Counted from the stretch's first letter, positions 1-6,351 are shown. The stretch: 6,799 bases of DNA from an uncultured Collinsella sp. (GCA_900556515.1 USPH01000074.1:1-6799); one strand, 5' to 3'. Program-made: numbers and translations. Notes: generated from the letters alone by a model not told the origin.

Positions 1-256
1 CATCTGGGCCATCGGCACCGGCAAGACCGCTACCGCCGAGGACGCTCAGGAGGTCTGCGGCGCTATCCGTGAGACCCTCAAGGAGATGTTCGGCGAGGAG
101 CTCGCTAACGGCATCCGCGTCCTGTACGGTGGTTCCGCTAAGCCCGGCAACATTGCCGAGCTCGTCGCCAAGCCCGACGTTGACGGCGCCCTCGTGGGCG
201 GCGCTTCGCTCAAGGCTGCCGACTTCGCCTCTATGGTCGTCAAGGCAGGCGAGTAG
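1..256 (+). CDS. tpiA: Triosephosphate isomerase, C-terminal 84 residues (5' end outside window)
   Basis: Cytoplasmic glycolytic enzyme that interconverts dihydroxyacetone phosphate and glyceraldehyde 3-phosphate. The frame starting at base 2 gives 84 residues to a TAG stop at 254-256; base 1 is the last base of the preceding codon. Seen directly: [11 protein letters not shown] at the window edge, which is the flexible phosphate-gripping loop 6; [10 protein letters not shown] about 40 residues later, the loop 7 phosphate-binding signature; and [10 protein letters not shown], the loop 8 signature. In the family the catalytic Glu sits in a YEPxW motif, so here it would be two codons upstream of the window. 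The remaining length matches the usual C-terminus, with no sign of damage. gpmI starts five bases after the stop, so the two are almost certainly co-transcribed. Upstream gap and pgk genes are expected in such operons but are not visible. The family call is firm. Confidence 0.96.
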   Translation, partial: IWAIGTGKTATAEDAQEVCGAIRETLKEMFGEELANGIRVLYGGSAKPGNIAELVAKPDVDGALVGGASLKAADFASMVVKAGE

Positions 257-261
257 GACAT

Positions 262-1815
262 ATGGCACAGCGTCATCTTCCTGCACTCCTGATTATCATG
301 GATGGCTGCGGCCTTGCTCCGGCCGATGGTGAGAACGCCGTCGCCGCTGCCAAGACGCCCTTCCTTGATAGCCTATACGAGAAGTATCCTCACACCACGC
401 TCGGTGCTTCGGGCGAGGACGTGGGCCTTCCCGACGGCCAGATGGGCAACTCCGAGGTAGGCCACCTCAACATCGGTGCCGGCCGCATCGTGTTCCAGGA
501 GCTTTCGCGCATCAACAATGCCATCAAGGACGGCTCCATCGCCAAGAACGAGGTCTTCGTCAAGGCTATGGACGACGTCAAGGCTGACGGCAAGACTCTC
601 CACCTCATGGGCCTTATGAGCCCTGGCGGTGTTCATTCTCACATGAACCACGTCGAGGCTCTGGTCAAGATGGCTGCCGAGCACGGTGTCAAGACCGTTC
701 GCGTCCACGCCTTTATGGATGGCCGCGACGTTGACCCGCAGTCCGGCGCTGGCTATATGAGTGAGTTCTGCGGCTTCCTGGCTAAGATCTCCGAGGAGAC
801 CGGTTGCGACGCTCGCGTCGCCACCGTCTCGGGCCGCTATTGGGCCATGGACCGCGACAACCGTTGGGAGCGCATCCAGCGTGCCTACGACGTCATGGTC
901 AACGCGTCCGATGCCGATGTCGACCCTGTTGCCGGTATCAAGGCCTACTACGAGAAGGATCCGCGCGGCGACGAGTTCGTCGAGCCCTTCGCTGCCCACA
1001 ACGAGGGCATCCACGAGGGCGACGCGGCCATCTTCTTCAACTTCCGTCCCGACCGCGCTCGTCAGATGACCCGCGTGTTCACGGACAAGGAGTTCGACGG
1101 CTTTGAGCGCGAGCAGATCAAGCTTTCGCACTTTGTGACGATGACCGAGTACGATCCGACGTTTGACGTCGAGGTCGCCTTCCCCAAGACGTTCCCCAAG
1201 AACGTCCTGGCCGATGTCATCGCCGCTAACGGGCTCAAGCAGCTTCACACCGCCGAGACCGAGAAGTACGCCCACGTGACGTTCTTCCTCAACGGCGGCA
1301 TCGAGGAGCCCAAGGAGGGCGAGGAGCGCGTGCTCGTCGCTTCCCCCAAGGTCGCTACCTATGATCTGCAGCCCGAGATGAGCGCTCCCGAGGTTACCGA
1401 GAAGCTTGTCGCCGCCATCAACGAGGATCGCGCTGATTTCTACATCGTGAACTTCGCGAACTGCGACATGGTTGGTCACACCGGTGTCTTCGACGCCGCC
1501 GTTAAGGCCGTCGAGGCCGTTGACGATGCCCTGTCCAAGGTTGTCCCGGCGATTCTCGCCAAGGGCGGCTTTGCGCTGATCACCGCCGACCACGGCAACG
1601 CCGACCACATGTTTGACGTTGCTTCCGACGGTTCCAAGCATCCGTTCACGGCTCACACCACCAACCGTGTGCCGTTCATCATCGTTGATGAGAAGGCCAA
1701 GCTCACCGGTATCGAGGACGGCCGTCTTTCCGATATCGCTCCGACCATGCTCACCATGGCTGGTATTGAGCCTTCCGCCGAGATGACGGGCCGCGTGCTC
1801 GCCACCGAGGCCTAA
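262..1815 (+). CDS. gpmI: 2,3-bisphosphoglycerate-independent phosphoglycerate mutase
   Basis: Interconverts 3-phosphoglycerate and 2-phosphoglycerate in glycolysis through a phosphoserine intermediate, using two metal ions (Mn2+ in the family). The 517-residue length is normal for iPGM. Visible active-site elements, in order: metal ligand Asp14 (IIMDGCG), nucleophile Ser64 (GQMGNSEVGH), His125 (GVHSH), GRD at 154-156, Arg262 and Arg265 (NFRPDRARQ), Lys335 (EKYAHVTFF), Asp402 and His406 (CDMVGHTG), Asp443 and His444 (TADHGNADH) and His465 (AHTTN). The alkaline-phosphatase-like domain is split by the phosphotransferase insert, as usual. The ATG at 262 follows the tpiA stop by five bases, and a purine-rich AGGCGAG at 247-253 inside the end of tpiA can serve as its ribosome binding site, so translation is probably coupled. 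It ends with TAA followed directly by an in-frame TAG, then a terminator. No key residue is missing. Confidence 0.98.
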   Translation: MAQRHLPALLIIMDGCGLAPADGENAVAAAKTPFLDSLYEKYPHTTLGASGEDVGLPDGQMGNSEVGHLNIGAGRIVFQELSRINNAIKDGSIAKNEVFVKAMDDVKADGKTLHLMGLMSPGGVHSHMNHVEALVKMAAEHGVKTVRVHAFMDGRDVDPQSGAGYMSEFCGFLAKISEETGCDARVATVSGRYWAMDRDNRWERIQRAYDVMVNASDADVDPVAGIKAYYEKDPRGDEFVEPFAAHNEGIHEGDAAIFFNFRPDRARQMTRVFTDKEFDGFEREQIKLSHFVTMTEYDPTFDVEVAFPKTFPKNVLADVIAANGLKQLHTAETEKYAHVTFFLNGGIEEPKEGEERVLVASPKVATYDLQPEMSAPEVTEKLVAAINEDRADFYIVNFANCDMVGHTGVFDAAVKAVEAVDDALSKVVPAILAKGGFALITADHGNADHMFDVASDGSKHPFTAHTTNRVPFIIVDEKAKLTGIEDGRLSDIAPTMLTMAGIEPSAEMTGRVLATEA

Positions 1816-1838
1816 TAGAAAACAAATACCGTTTTCTA
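1816..1838 (+). other. Small AT-rich hairpin at the gpmI stop
   Basis: TAGAAAAC (1816-1823) and GTTTTCTA (1831-1838) form a perfect 8-bp inverted repeat with a 7-base loop. The left arm begins with the second, tandem stop codon of gpmI. It ends four bases before the strong terminator stem and does not overlap it, so it is not an obvious anti-terminator. It may help protect the 3' end of the mRNA or be incidental. Confidence 0.4.
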
Positions 1839-1840
1839 GT

Positions 1841-1875
1841 AAGGGGGTTGTCCACAACCGGACAACCCCCTTTTT
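1841..1875 (+). terminator. Intrinsic terminator after gpmI
   Basis: GGGGGTTGTCC (1843-1853) pairs perfectly with GGACAACCCCC (1860-1870) around the 6-base loop ACAACC, followed by five T at 1871-1875. Two A before the stem can pair with the first two T. This is a strong Rho-independent terminator that closes the tpiA-gpmI transcript 25 bases after the stop codon. Confidence 0.95.
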
Positions 1876-1934
1876 GGTATTTCTGCCATTTCCACCCCGT
1901 CCTTGAGTGGCAGGTAGGGGAGAGCGGGGGATTG

Positions 1935-1943
1935 TGGTACAGT
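1935..1943 (+). promoter_or_regulatory. Candidate extended -10 promoter for secG
   Basis: TGGTACAGT fits the extended -10 pattern TGnTAtAaT, with TACAGT at 1938-1943 matching four of six bases. No convincing -35 lies at the right distance; TTGAGT at 1903-1908 is too far upstream. A promoter is needed here because secG sits between two strong terminators, but the exact position is uncertain. An alternative is the AT-rich TTTAAATTATTCT at 1951-1963. Confidence 0.3.
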
Positions 1944-1979
1944 ACTGGAGTTTAAATTATTCTATTAAGGAGCTTATCT

Positions 1980-2234
1980 ATGGGTCCGTTCCAGATTCTT
2001 CTGTTTGTCGTTTGGGCTGTCTCTGCCGTGGCGCTGACGATTCTCGTCCTGATGCATTCCGGTAAGGGCACCGGCGTTTCGGATATGATCGCTAGCTCGC
2101 TGTATAACTCCAGCTCTGCCACGGGCGTCATGGAGCAGAACCTCGACCGCCTGACCGTCATCATGGCTGTCGTGTTTGCCGTGTGCGTCGTGCTGTGCAT
2201 GTTCTTCTTCCCGCAGGGCATCGTCGGCTACTAA
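1980..2234 (+). CDS. secG: Preprotein translocase subunit SecG
   Basis: Small integral membrane subunit of the SecYEG channel, which assists SecA-driven export of unfolded proteins. The 84 residues have the family layout: a first transmembrane helix at about residues 4-25; a cytoplasmic loop that starts with the conserved HSGKGTGVSDM (26-36) and ends with NLDRLTV (54-60); and a second helix at about 60-79. Length is typical for Gram-positive SecG. The ATG is set by AAGGAG at 1967-1972, seven bases upstream. It is flanked by intrinsic terminators on both sides, so it is probably transcribed alone despite following gpmI. Linkage of secG to triose-phosphate genes is common in actinobacteria and clostridia, so the context supports the call. 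Only two cysteines are present, both in helix 2, and nothing is odd. Confidence 0.95.
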   Translation: MGPFQILLFVVWAVSAVALTILVLMHSGKGTGVSDMIASSLYNSSSATGVMEQNLDRLTVIMAVVFAVCVVLCMFFFPQGIVGY

Positions 2235-2255
2235 GCACGAGCCGCATAAATATTC

Positions 2256-2287
2256 AAAAAGGGTCCCGTAAGTGCGGGACCCTTTTT
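2256..2287 (+). terminator. Intrinsic terminator after secG
   Basis: AAAAAGGGTCCCG (2256-2268) and CGGGACCCTTTTT (2275-2287) form a perfect 13-bp stem with the loop TAAGTG. The A-run on one side and T-run on the other make it potentially bidirectional. It begins 22 bases after the secG stop and isolates secG from the transporter genes. Confidence 0.96.
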
Positions 2288-2376
2288 GTTTACATATTTG
2301 TAACAGAGTCAAAATATCCCCACATACTTCGCCCAACTAAAGAAATTCTCGACCGTTAACCGGAATTAGCCCCAAA

Positions 2377-2404
2377 TTGTGTATAAAATGCGCTACTGTA
2401 TTGT
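2377..2404 (+). promoter_or_regulatory. Candidate promoter region for the oppA operon
   Basis: The stretch from 2377 to 2404 is the most promoter-like part of the 294 bases between secG and oppA. TATAAA (2382-2387) and TAAAAT (2384-2389) each match five of six -10 bases but lack a good -35. TTGTGT (2377-2382), 16 bases and then TATTGT (2399-2404) is an alternative weak pair. Any of these would place transcription start at or just inside the hairpin that follows, giving a leader of roughly 120-135 bases. Confidence 0.3.
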
Positions 2405-2454
2405 AAAACGTTGGTCCGTTGTGCATAACCAGCCATAGCAGCGGGCGGCGTTTT
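2405..2454 (+). promoter_or_regulatory. Leader stem-loop 1 upstream of oppA
   Basis: Bases 2405-2413 pair with 2446-2454, G2414 bulges, and 2415-2422 pair with 2438-2445, leaving a 15-base loop (2423-2437). That is 17 pairs, five of them G-U wobbles that would be A-C mismatches in the opposite strand, so the structure favours the + strand RNA. The outer AAAACG/CGTTTT ends resemble an attenuator or weak terminator, but the T-run is only four. It matches no riboswitch class I recognise. Function unknown. Confidence 0.5.
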
Positions 2455-2458
2455 GATG

Positions 2459-2496
2459 GTTCGGATCGGATTGTTTCGACATGTGTCCGACTGAAC
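2459..2496 (+). promoter_or_regulatory. Leader stem-loop 2 upstream of oppA
   Basis: Bases 2459-2464 pair with 2491-2496 (one G-U), A2465 bulges, and 2466-2470 pair with 2486-2490, giving 11 pairs around a 15-base apex (2471-2485). It follows stem-loop 1 after only four bases and ends 20 bases before the oppA ribosome binding site. The in-frame ATG at 2481 lies in its apex, which argues that this ATG is not the start of oppA. Confidence 0.45.
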
Positions 2497-2516
2497 ATTT
2501 CTTTGTCCTATCTCAT

Positions 2517-2523
2517 AAGGAGG
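2517..2523 (+). promoter_or_regulatory. Ribosome binding site that fixes the oppA start
   Basis: AAGGAGG, a near-perfect Shine-Dalgarno sequence, stands five bases before the ATG at 2529. The longer in-frame option, ATG at 2481, has no such sequence, and the ATG at 2524 is out of frame. The protein is therefore taken to start at 2529. Confidence 0.88.
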
Positions 2524-2528
2524 ATGGC

Positions 2529-4205
2529 ATGGCTGATTCTATGTTCCACCAGCCCGTTATGGGTCGTCGCGCCTTTGTTGGCGGCACCCTTGCTGCGAGC
2601 TCCATGGCTTTTCTTGCCGCATGTGGCAAGAAGGGTGGCGACGCTTCCGGTTCTGAGTCCGGTTCGACGCTGAACTTCTACATCAACAACCCGGTCTGCA
2701 TCGACCCCTACAATGTCCAGGAGGACCAGGGCACTCAGGTCGAGTACCAGCTCTTTGACGCTCTGACCTCTTACGACGCCGAGAAGGGCGAGATCGTTCC
2801 GCTGGCTTGCGAGTCCTTTGAGTCCAACGACGACGCCACCGAGTTTACCTTCAAGATCAAGAAGGCCAAGTTCCACAACGGTGACGACGTTACCTCCAAG
2901 TCCTTCAAGCTCGGTTGGGAGCGTCTGGTCAACACCAAGTCGGCCATCGCTACCGAGTACGGTCCTTCCGAGGTCTCCTATCACCTTTCCATGGTCGAGG
3001 GTTATGACGACCTGCTTGCCGGTAACGCTACCGAGCTCAGCGGTGTTACGTGCCCCGACGATGAGACCCTCGTCGTCAAGCTGTCTTCCGCTTACGCTGA
3101 CTTCCCCTTCGTCGCCTCTCATCCGGCTCTGGCCCCGGTTCCCGAGTGCGCCGAGTCCGATGTCAAGAGCTTCTATCTTGCCCCGGTCGGTAACGGCCCG
3201 TTCATGATGGACGGCAAGTGGGAGGATGGCCAGGAGATCAACGTCAAGAAGTTCGACGATTACTATGGCGACAAGGCCAAGATCGATGGCATCCACTTCC
3301 AGGTCATCAAGGACATGGAGACCGCTTACAAGGAGTTCCAGGCCGGTAACCTCGATGTCTGCGACGTTCCCGTCGCTCAGATCGATGCCGCCAAGAAGGA
3401 TCGCGGCGTGTCCAAGGACGGCTACACCATGGGTGACGGCGAGCGCATGCTGCTCGGCGCCGAGCCTTCCACGTACTATCTGACCTGCAACACCACGGCC
3501 GAGCCGTTCAACAACGCCGACCTGCGTAGGGGCATCTCCCTGGCCATTAACCGTGAGGCCATCTGCAAGACCATCTTCAAGGGTACCCGTACCCCTGCCG
3601 ACGGCATTGTTCCTCCGGGCATCGATGGCTACAAGGAGGGCGCATGGGAGTTCTGCGCCTACGATGTCGACAAGGCTAACGAGTACCTCGACAAGGTTGC
3701 TCCCGCTGGCGCTAACGGGGATCGTGGCATTAGCGTGACCCTGTCCTACAACCAGGACGGCGGTCACAAGGAGATCATGGAGTCCATCATCGGCGACCTC
3801 GCCAAGGTTGGCGTTACCGCTGTCTCCGATACCCCTGAGTGGTCTGCCTTGCTCGAGCAGTACCAGAACTTTAACTATCAGTTCGGTCGTCTGGGTTGGA
3901 TTGCCGACTACCCGATTATGGACAACTTCCTGTATCCGCTGTTCCACTCTGATTCCCTCGGTGGCGACAACCGCTCCGGTTACAACAACCCCGAGTTCGA
4001 CGCCAAGGTCGACGAGGCTCGTACTATTGTTGACGACGAGGAGCGCGTCGCTAAGATGCAGGAGGCCGATGCAATGGTCGCTGCCGACTGCCCGGTCATC
4101 CCGGTGATGTTCTACACGCACACCATCGTCGGCTCCGATCGCATCAAGCACCTCTATGTCGATCCGCAGAAGCACGCCGAGCTGGGTACCGCTGAGCTCG
4201 CCTAA
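2529..4205 (+). CDS. oppA: Peptide-type ABC transporter substrate-binding lipoprotein (SBP family 5)
   Basis: Extracytoplasmic binding protein that should capture oligopeptides or a related solute and hand it to the OppBC channel. The 558 residues from ATG 2529 are normal for OppA/DppA. The N-terminus has a twin-arginine stretch GRRAFVGG (Arg13-Arg14), a hydrophobic segment and a lipobox LAAC with the lipidated Cys32, followed by a Gly/Ser-rich linker. Family landmarks: FTFKIKKAKFHNGDDV (about 107-120), PVGNGPF (219-225), LRRGISLAINREAI (from 332) and GWIADYP (456-462). The mature part holds nine further cysteines, many for an exported protein. oppB follows after 156 bases containing a strong hairpin, so this gene may be expressed above the rest of the operon. 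Binding specificity cannot be read from the sequence, so the opp rather than dpp label is provisional; the family is firm. Confidence 0.93.
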   Translation: MADSMFHQPVMGRRAFVGGTLAASSMAFLAACGKKGGDASGSESGSTLNFYINNPVCIDPYNVQEDQGTQVEYQLFDALTSYDAEKGEIVPLACESFESNDDATEFTFKIKKAKFHNGDDVTSKSFKLGWERLVNTKSAIATEYGPSEVSYHLSMVEGYDDLLAGNATELSGVTCPDDETLVVKLSSAYADFPFVASHPALAPVPECAESDVKSFYLAPVGNGPFMMDGKWEDGQEINVKKFDDYYGDKAKIDGIHFQVIKDMETAYKEFQAGNLDVCDVPVAQIDAAKKDRGVSKDGYTMGDGERMLLGAEPSTYYLTCNTTAEPFNNADLRRGISLAINREAICKTIFKGTRTPADGIVPPGIDGYKEGAWEFCAYDVDKANEYLDKVAPAGANGDRGISVTLSYNQDGGHKEIMESIIGDLAKVGVTAVSDTPEWSALLEQYQNFNYQFGRLGWIADYPIMDNFLYPLFHSDSLGGDNRSGYNNPEFDAKVDEARTIVDDEERVAKMQEADAMVAADCPVIPVMFYTHTIVGSDRIKHLYVDPQKHAELGTAELA

Positions 4206-4220
4206 GAGTTTGCAGCTTCC

Positions 4221-4250
4221 GTGAGGGTCAAGTATTTACGTAGACCTCAT
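4221..4250 (+). other. Weak hairpin in the oppA-oppB spacer
   Basis: TGAGG (4222-4226) pairs with CCTCA (4245-4249) and, across a bulged G4227, TC (4228-4229) pairs with GA (4243-4244). The loop is 13 bases. It lies 15 bases after the oppA stop and has no T-run. It is moderate in strength and could be incidental, or form part of a 3'-protective structure with the stronger hairpin downstream. Confidence 0.28.
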
Positions 4251-4302
4251 GGGAAACATACAGTTCTCCCTAACCTGGGGTAAACTGGCTGATGGTAATT
4301 TT

Positions 4303-4330
4303 GGGATGCCGGTCTGGCGATCGGCATCCC
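4303..4330 (+). promoter_or_regulatory. Strong intercistronic hairpin between oppA and oppB
   Basis: GGGATGCCGGTC (4303-4314) pairs with GATCGGCATCCC (4319-4330) as a 12-bp stem (one G-U) closed by the tetraloop TGGC. Only ATTTAGG follows, so there is no real T-run and termination should be partial at best. Such hairpins after binding-protein genes are known to stabilise the upstream message or lower downstream expression. Here it probably raises the ratio of OppA to the membrane components. Confidence 0.72.
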
Positions 4331-4361
4331 ATTTAGGTTAATCCCTAGATAGGGGAGTGGT

Positions 4362-5399
4362 ATGGGTAAGTACATCGTTAAACGTGTGCTTCAGTTCATC
4401 CCGGTATTTTTGGGCGTTACGCTGATTCTGTTCGCCCTTCAGAATATCGTGCCGGGAGATCCGATCAAGCTGATCGGTGGAGACAAGGCTCTGTCCCCCG
4501 AGGTGGAGCTTCAGCTTCGCGTCCGCTATCACCTGGTCCAGTCGGACGAGGACGGCAACGCGATCCTTGACGAGAACGGCGACCCCGTTCAAACGTCGCT
4601 CGTGGACCGTTACTTGTATTACATGAACGGCCTGCTTCATGGCGATCTGGGCAATTCGTATCAGCGCAAGCTGCCGGTTACGGAAATCTTTGCCCAGAAG
4701 TATCCGTATACGGTCAAACTTGCCGCGTGCGCCATCGTGCTCGAGGCAATTATGGGTATCGGCGCGGGTATCATTTCGGCGGTAAAGCGTTATTCCTTCT
4801 GGGATATTTTGGTAACGCTCACCACGTCGATCCTCGTTGCGGTCCCGGCCTTCTGGCTCGGTATGTTGCTGCAGCTGTTCTTTGGCGTCATCCTCAAGGA
4901 CGCTACGGGCGGTGCAATCTCCATGCCGATCTCGGGTGCCGGCGGTTCCAGCTCTCAGTATCAGGATTGGATGCACTATGTGCTTCCGACCATTACGCTG
5001 GCTTCGGTTTCGACCGCTTATGCCGCCCGCATTATGCGCTCGCAGCTGCTTGACGTCATGAACCAGGATTACATCCGTACGGCAAAGGCCAAGGGTCTCT
5101 CCAATCGTGCGATCATCATCAAGCATGCGCTTAAGAATGCACTCATCCCCGTCGTTACCTATATTGGTGTCGACTTTGGTGGCATGCTTTCGGGCGCCAT
5201 CCTGACCGAGACGGTCTTTAACTGGCCTGGTATCGGCTATGAGGTCTATCGCGCCATTAGCATGCGTGACTGGCCCATCGTTATGGGCGGCGTTACGCTC
5301 ATCGTTGTCGTCGTCATGGTGATCAACCTGCTCGTCGACATTAGCTATGCATTCCTCGACCCGCGCATCCGCCTTGGCGGTCCGTCGGATAAGGCCTAA
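4362..5399 (+). CDS. oppB: Peptide-type ABC transporter permease, OppB/DppB family
   Basis: Integral membrane subunit that forms half of the importer channel. The 345 residues start with the family N-terminus MGKYIVKRVLQFIPVFLGVTL, whose helix 1 is at about 9-29. A long external region follows, carrying GLLHGDLGNSY, then helices at about 118-139 and 149-174. The EAA loop that docks on the ATPase is DYIRTAKAKGLSNRAIIIKH (from about 236), and the last helix at about 309-332 precedes LDPRIR. An acidic insert-like segment with two D-E-x-G repeats occupies residues 62-75. The start is supported by AGGGGAG at 4351-4357, four bases upstream, which can also fold into a small hairpin with CCCT at 4343-4346. 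oppC begins 14 bases after the stop, consistent with co-transcription. The family call is firm; the substrate is not known. Confidence 0.96.
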   Translation: MGKYIVKRVLQFIPVFLGVTLILFALQNIVPGDPIKLIGGDKALSPEVELQLRVRYHLVQSDEDGNAILDENGDPVQTSLVDRYLYYMNGLLHGDLGNSYQRKLPVTEIFAQKYPYTVKLAACAIVLEAIMGIGAGIISAVKRYSFWDILVTLTTSILVAVPAFWLGMLLQLFFGVILKDATGGAISMPISGAGGSSSQYQDWMHYVLPTITLASVSTAYAARIMRSQLLDVMNQDYIRTAKAKGLSNRAIIIKHALKNALIPVVTYIGVDFGGMLSGAILTETVFNWPGIGYEVYRAISMRDWPIVMGGVTLIVVVVMVINLLVDISYAFLDPRIRLGGPSDKA

Positions 5400-5413
5400 G
5401 GGAGGTACGTCTC

Positions 5414-6349
5414 ATGCAGGAAACTGATTCTCAGTCTCAGGAGCAGGCTACCGCCACTAAGGCCGCATCTGCTCCCGCCAAGTCCCGCACGCTGTGGGGC
5501 GACGCTTTTAAGCGTCTTCGTAAGAACAAGCTCGCCGTTATCGGTGTCTGCTGGATCATCATCGTCGTTGTGGTTGCACTGACCGCAGATCTGTGGGCTA
5601 AGCCCTGGCTCGGTTCGCCGACGGCTTCCGACTCGACCACCATGGCCGAGACGTCGCTGCTGGCTCCGTGTGCAGAGCACCCGTTTGGCACCGACGCCCT
5701 TGGTCGTGACATTCTCGTCCGTGTTATCTACGGTGCGCGCGTTTCGCTGTCCGTCGGCATTATGGCCACCGCGATCTCCACGCTGATCGGTCTGGTCATG
5801 GGTGCTCTGGCCGGTTTCTACGGCGGCATCTGGGATACGATCATCATGCGCTGTGCGGACATCTTCCTGGCGTTCCCGTACGTGCTGTTCGTTGTCGCCA
5901 TGATCGCCGTTATCGGTCGTGGTCTTCAGAACGTCTTTATCGCCATTGGTATTCTCGGCTGGCCTTCGATTGCGCGCGTCTTCCGCTCTGCAATCTTGAC
6001 GGTCAAGGAAAACGACTATGTTGACGCTGCGCGCGCGATGGGTGCATCTGATGCTCGTATCGTCGTGCGTCACATCTTCCCGAACTCCGTCGCTTCCATC
6101 GTGGTTTACGCGACCATGAACATTGGTGGCGCCATTCTGACCGAGTCCGCTCTGTCCTTCCTCGGTATGGGCGTCATTCCGCCTACGCCTTCGTGGGGTT
6201 CCATGATTCAGGACGGTCAGCAGTATCTGCTGACTGCTCCCTGGATGATGATCATGCCCGGTCTGGCAATTCTCTCGACGGTGCTCGCCTTCACCCTGCT
6301 GGGTGACGGTTTGCGCGACGCCCTCGACGTCAAGATGAAGGACGCATAA
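5414..6349 (+). CDS. oppC: Peptide-type ABC transporter permease, OppC/DppC family
   Basis: Second membrane subunit of the importer, pairing with OppB. The 311 residues begin with a charged, Ala/Gln-rich cytoplasmic tail of about 35 residues, as in OppC/DppC. The family's N-terminal element [13 protein letters not shown] leads into helix 1 (about 40-60). [20 protein letters not shown] (from residue 89) is the hallmark of the OppC/DppC subfamily. The EAA loop is [20 protein letters not shown] (from 201), followed by the conserved [21 protein letters not shown] region and a final helix near the C-terminus ending in GDGLRDALD. The start is fixed by AAGGGAGG at 5398-5405, eight bases before the ATG and overlapping the oppB stop, which suggests translational coupling. 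oppD starts two bases after the stop. The gene is intact, with nothing missing. Confidence 0.96.
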   Translation: MQETDSQSQEQATATKAASAPAKSRTLWGDAFKRLRKNKLAVIGVCWIIIVVVVALTADLWAKPWLGSPTASDSTTMAETSLLAPCAEHPFGTDALGRDILVRVIYGARVSLSVGIMATAISTLIGLVMGALAGFYGGIWDTIIMRCADIFLAFPYVLFVVAMIAVIGRGLQNVFIAIGILGWPSIARVFRSAILTVKENDYVDAARAMGASDARIVVRHIFPNSVASIVVYATMNIGGAILTESALSFLGMGVIPPTPSWGSMIQDGQQYLLTAPWMMIMPGLAILSTVLAFTLLGDGLRDALDVKMKDA

Positions 6350-6351
6350 GG

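Noticed and set aside
373..1857. Long minus-strand open frame of 494 codons opposite gpmI
   Set aside because: Its codons are in register with the gpmI codons, so stops could arise only from TTA, CTA or TCA in gpmI, which are almost absent; it ends exactly at the rare CTA codon at 373-375. The product is a low-complexity mix rich in Val, Leu, Asp and Gly with no recognisable domain, and gpmI is unmistakable.
2402..2415. Catabolite-response (cre)-like TGTAAAACGTTGGT upstream of oppA
   Set aside because: Compared with the cre consensus it has an extra A before the central CG and a poor right half, and the A-run is explained as one arm of leader stem-loop 1.
2506..2521. TCCT/AGGA pairing that could hide the oppA ribosome binding site
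   Set aside because: Only four pairs with an 8-base loop and no extension; too weak to claim.
2481..2528. In-frame upstream ATG that would lengthen OppA by 16 residues
   Set aside because: It has no ribosome binding site and lies in the apex of leader stem-loop 2. The extension MCPTEHFFVLSHKEDG precedes a normal lipoprotein signal, and AAGGAGG points to the ATG at 2529.
2508..4175. Long minus-strand open frame of 555 codons opposite oppA
   Set aside because: Same cause: it is the antisense frame in register with oppA, kept open by codon bias. It shows no domain and would be antisense to a clear binding-protein gene.
4257..4286. Possible internal promoter for oppB (TAAACT at 4281-4286)
   Set aside because: The -10 is plausible, but no acceptable -35 stands 16-18 bases upstream; CATACA at 4257-4262 matches only three of six bases, and a hairpin follows directly.
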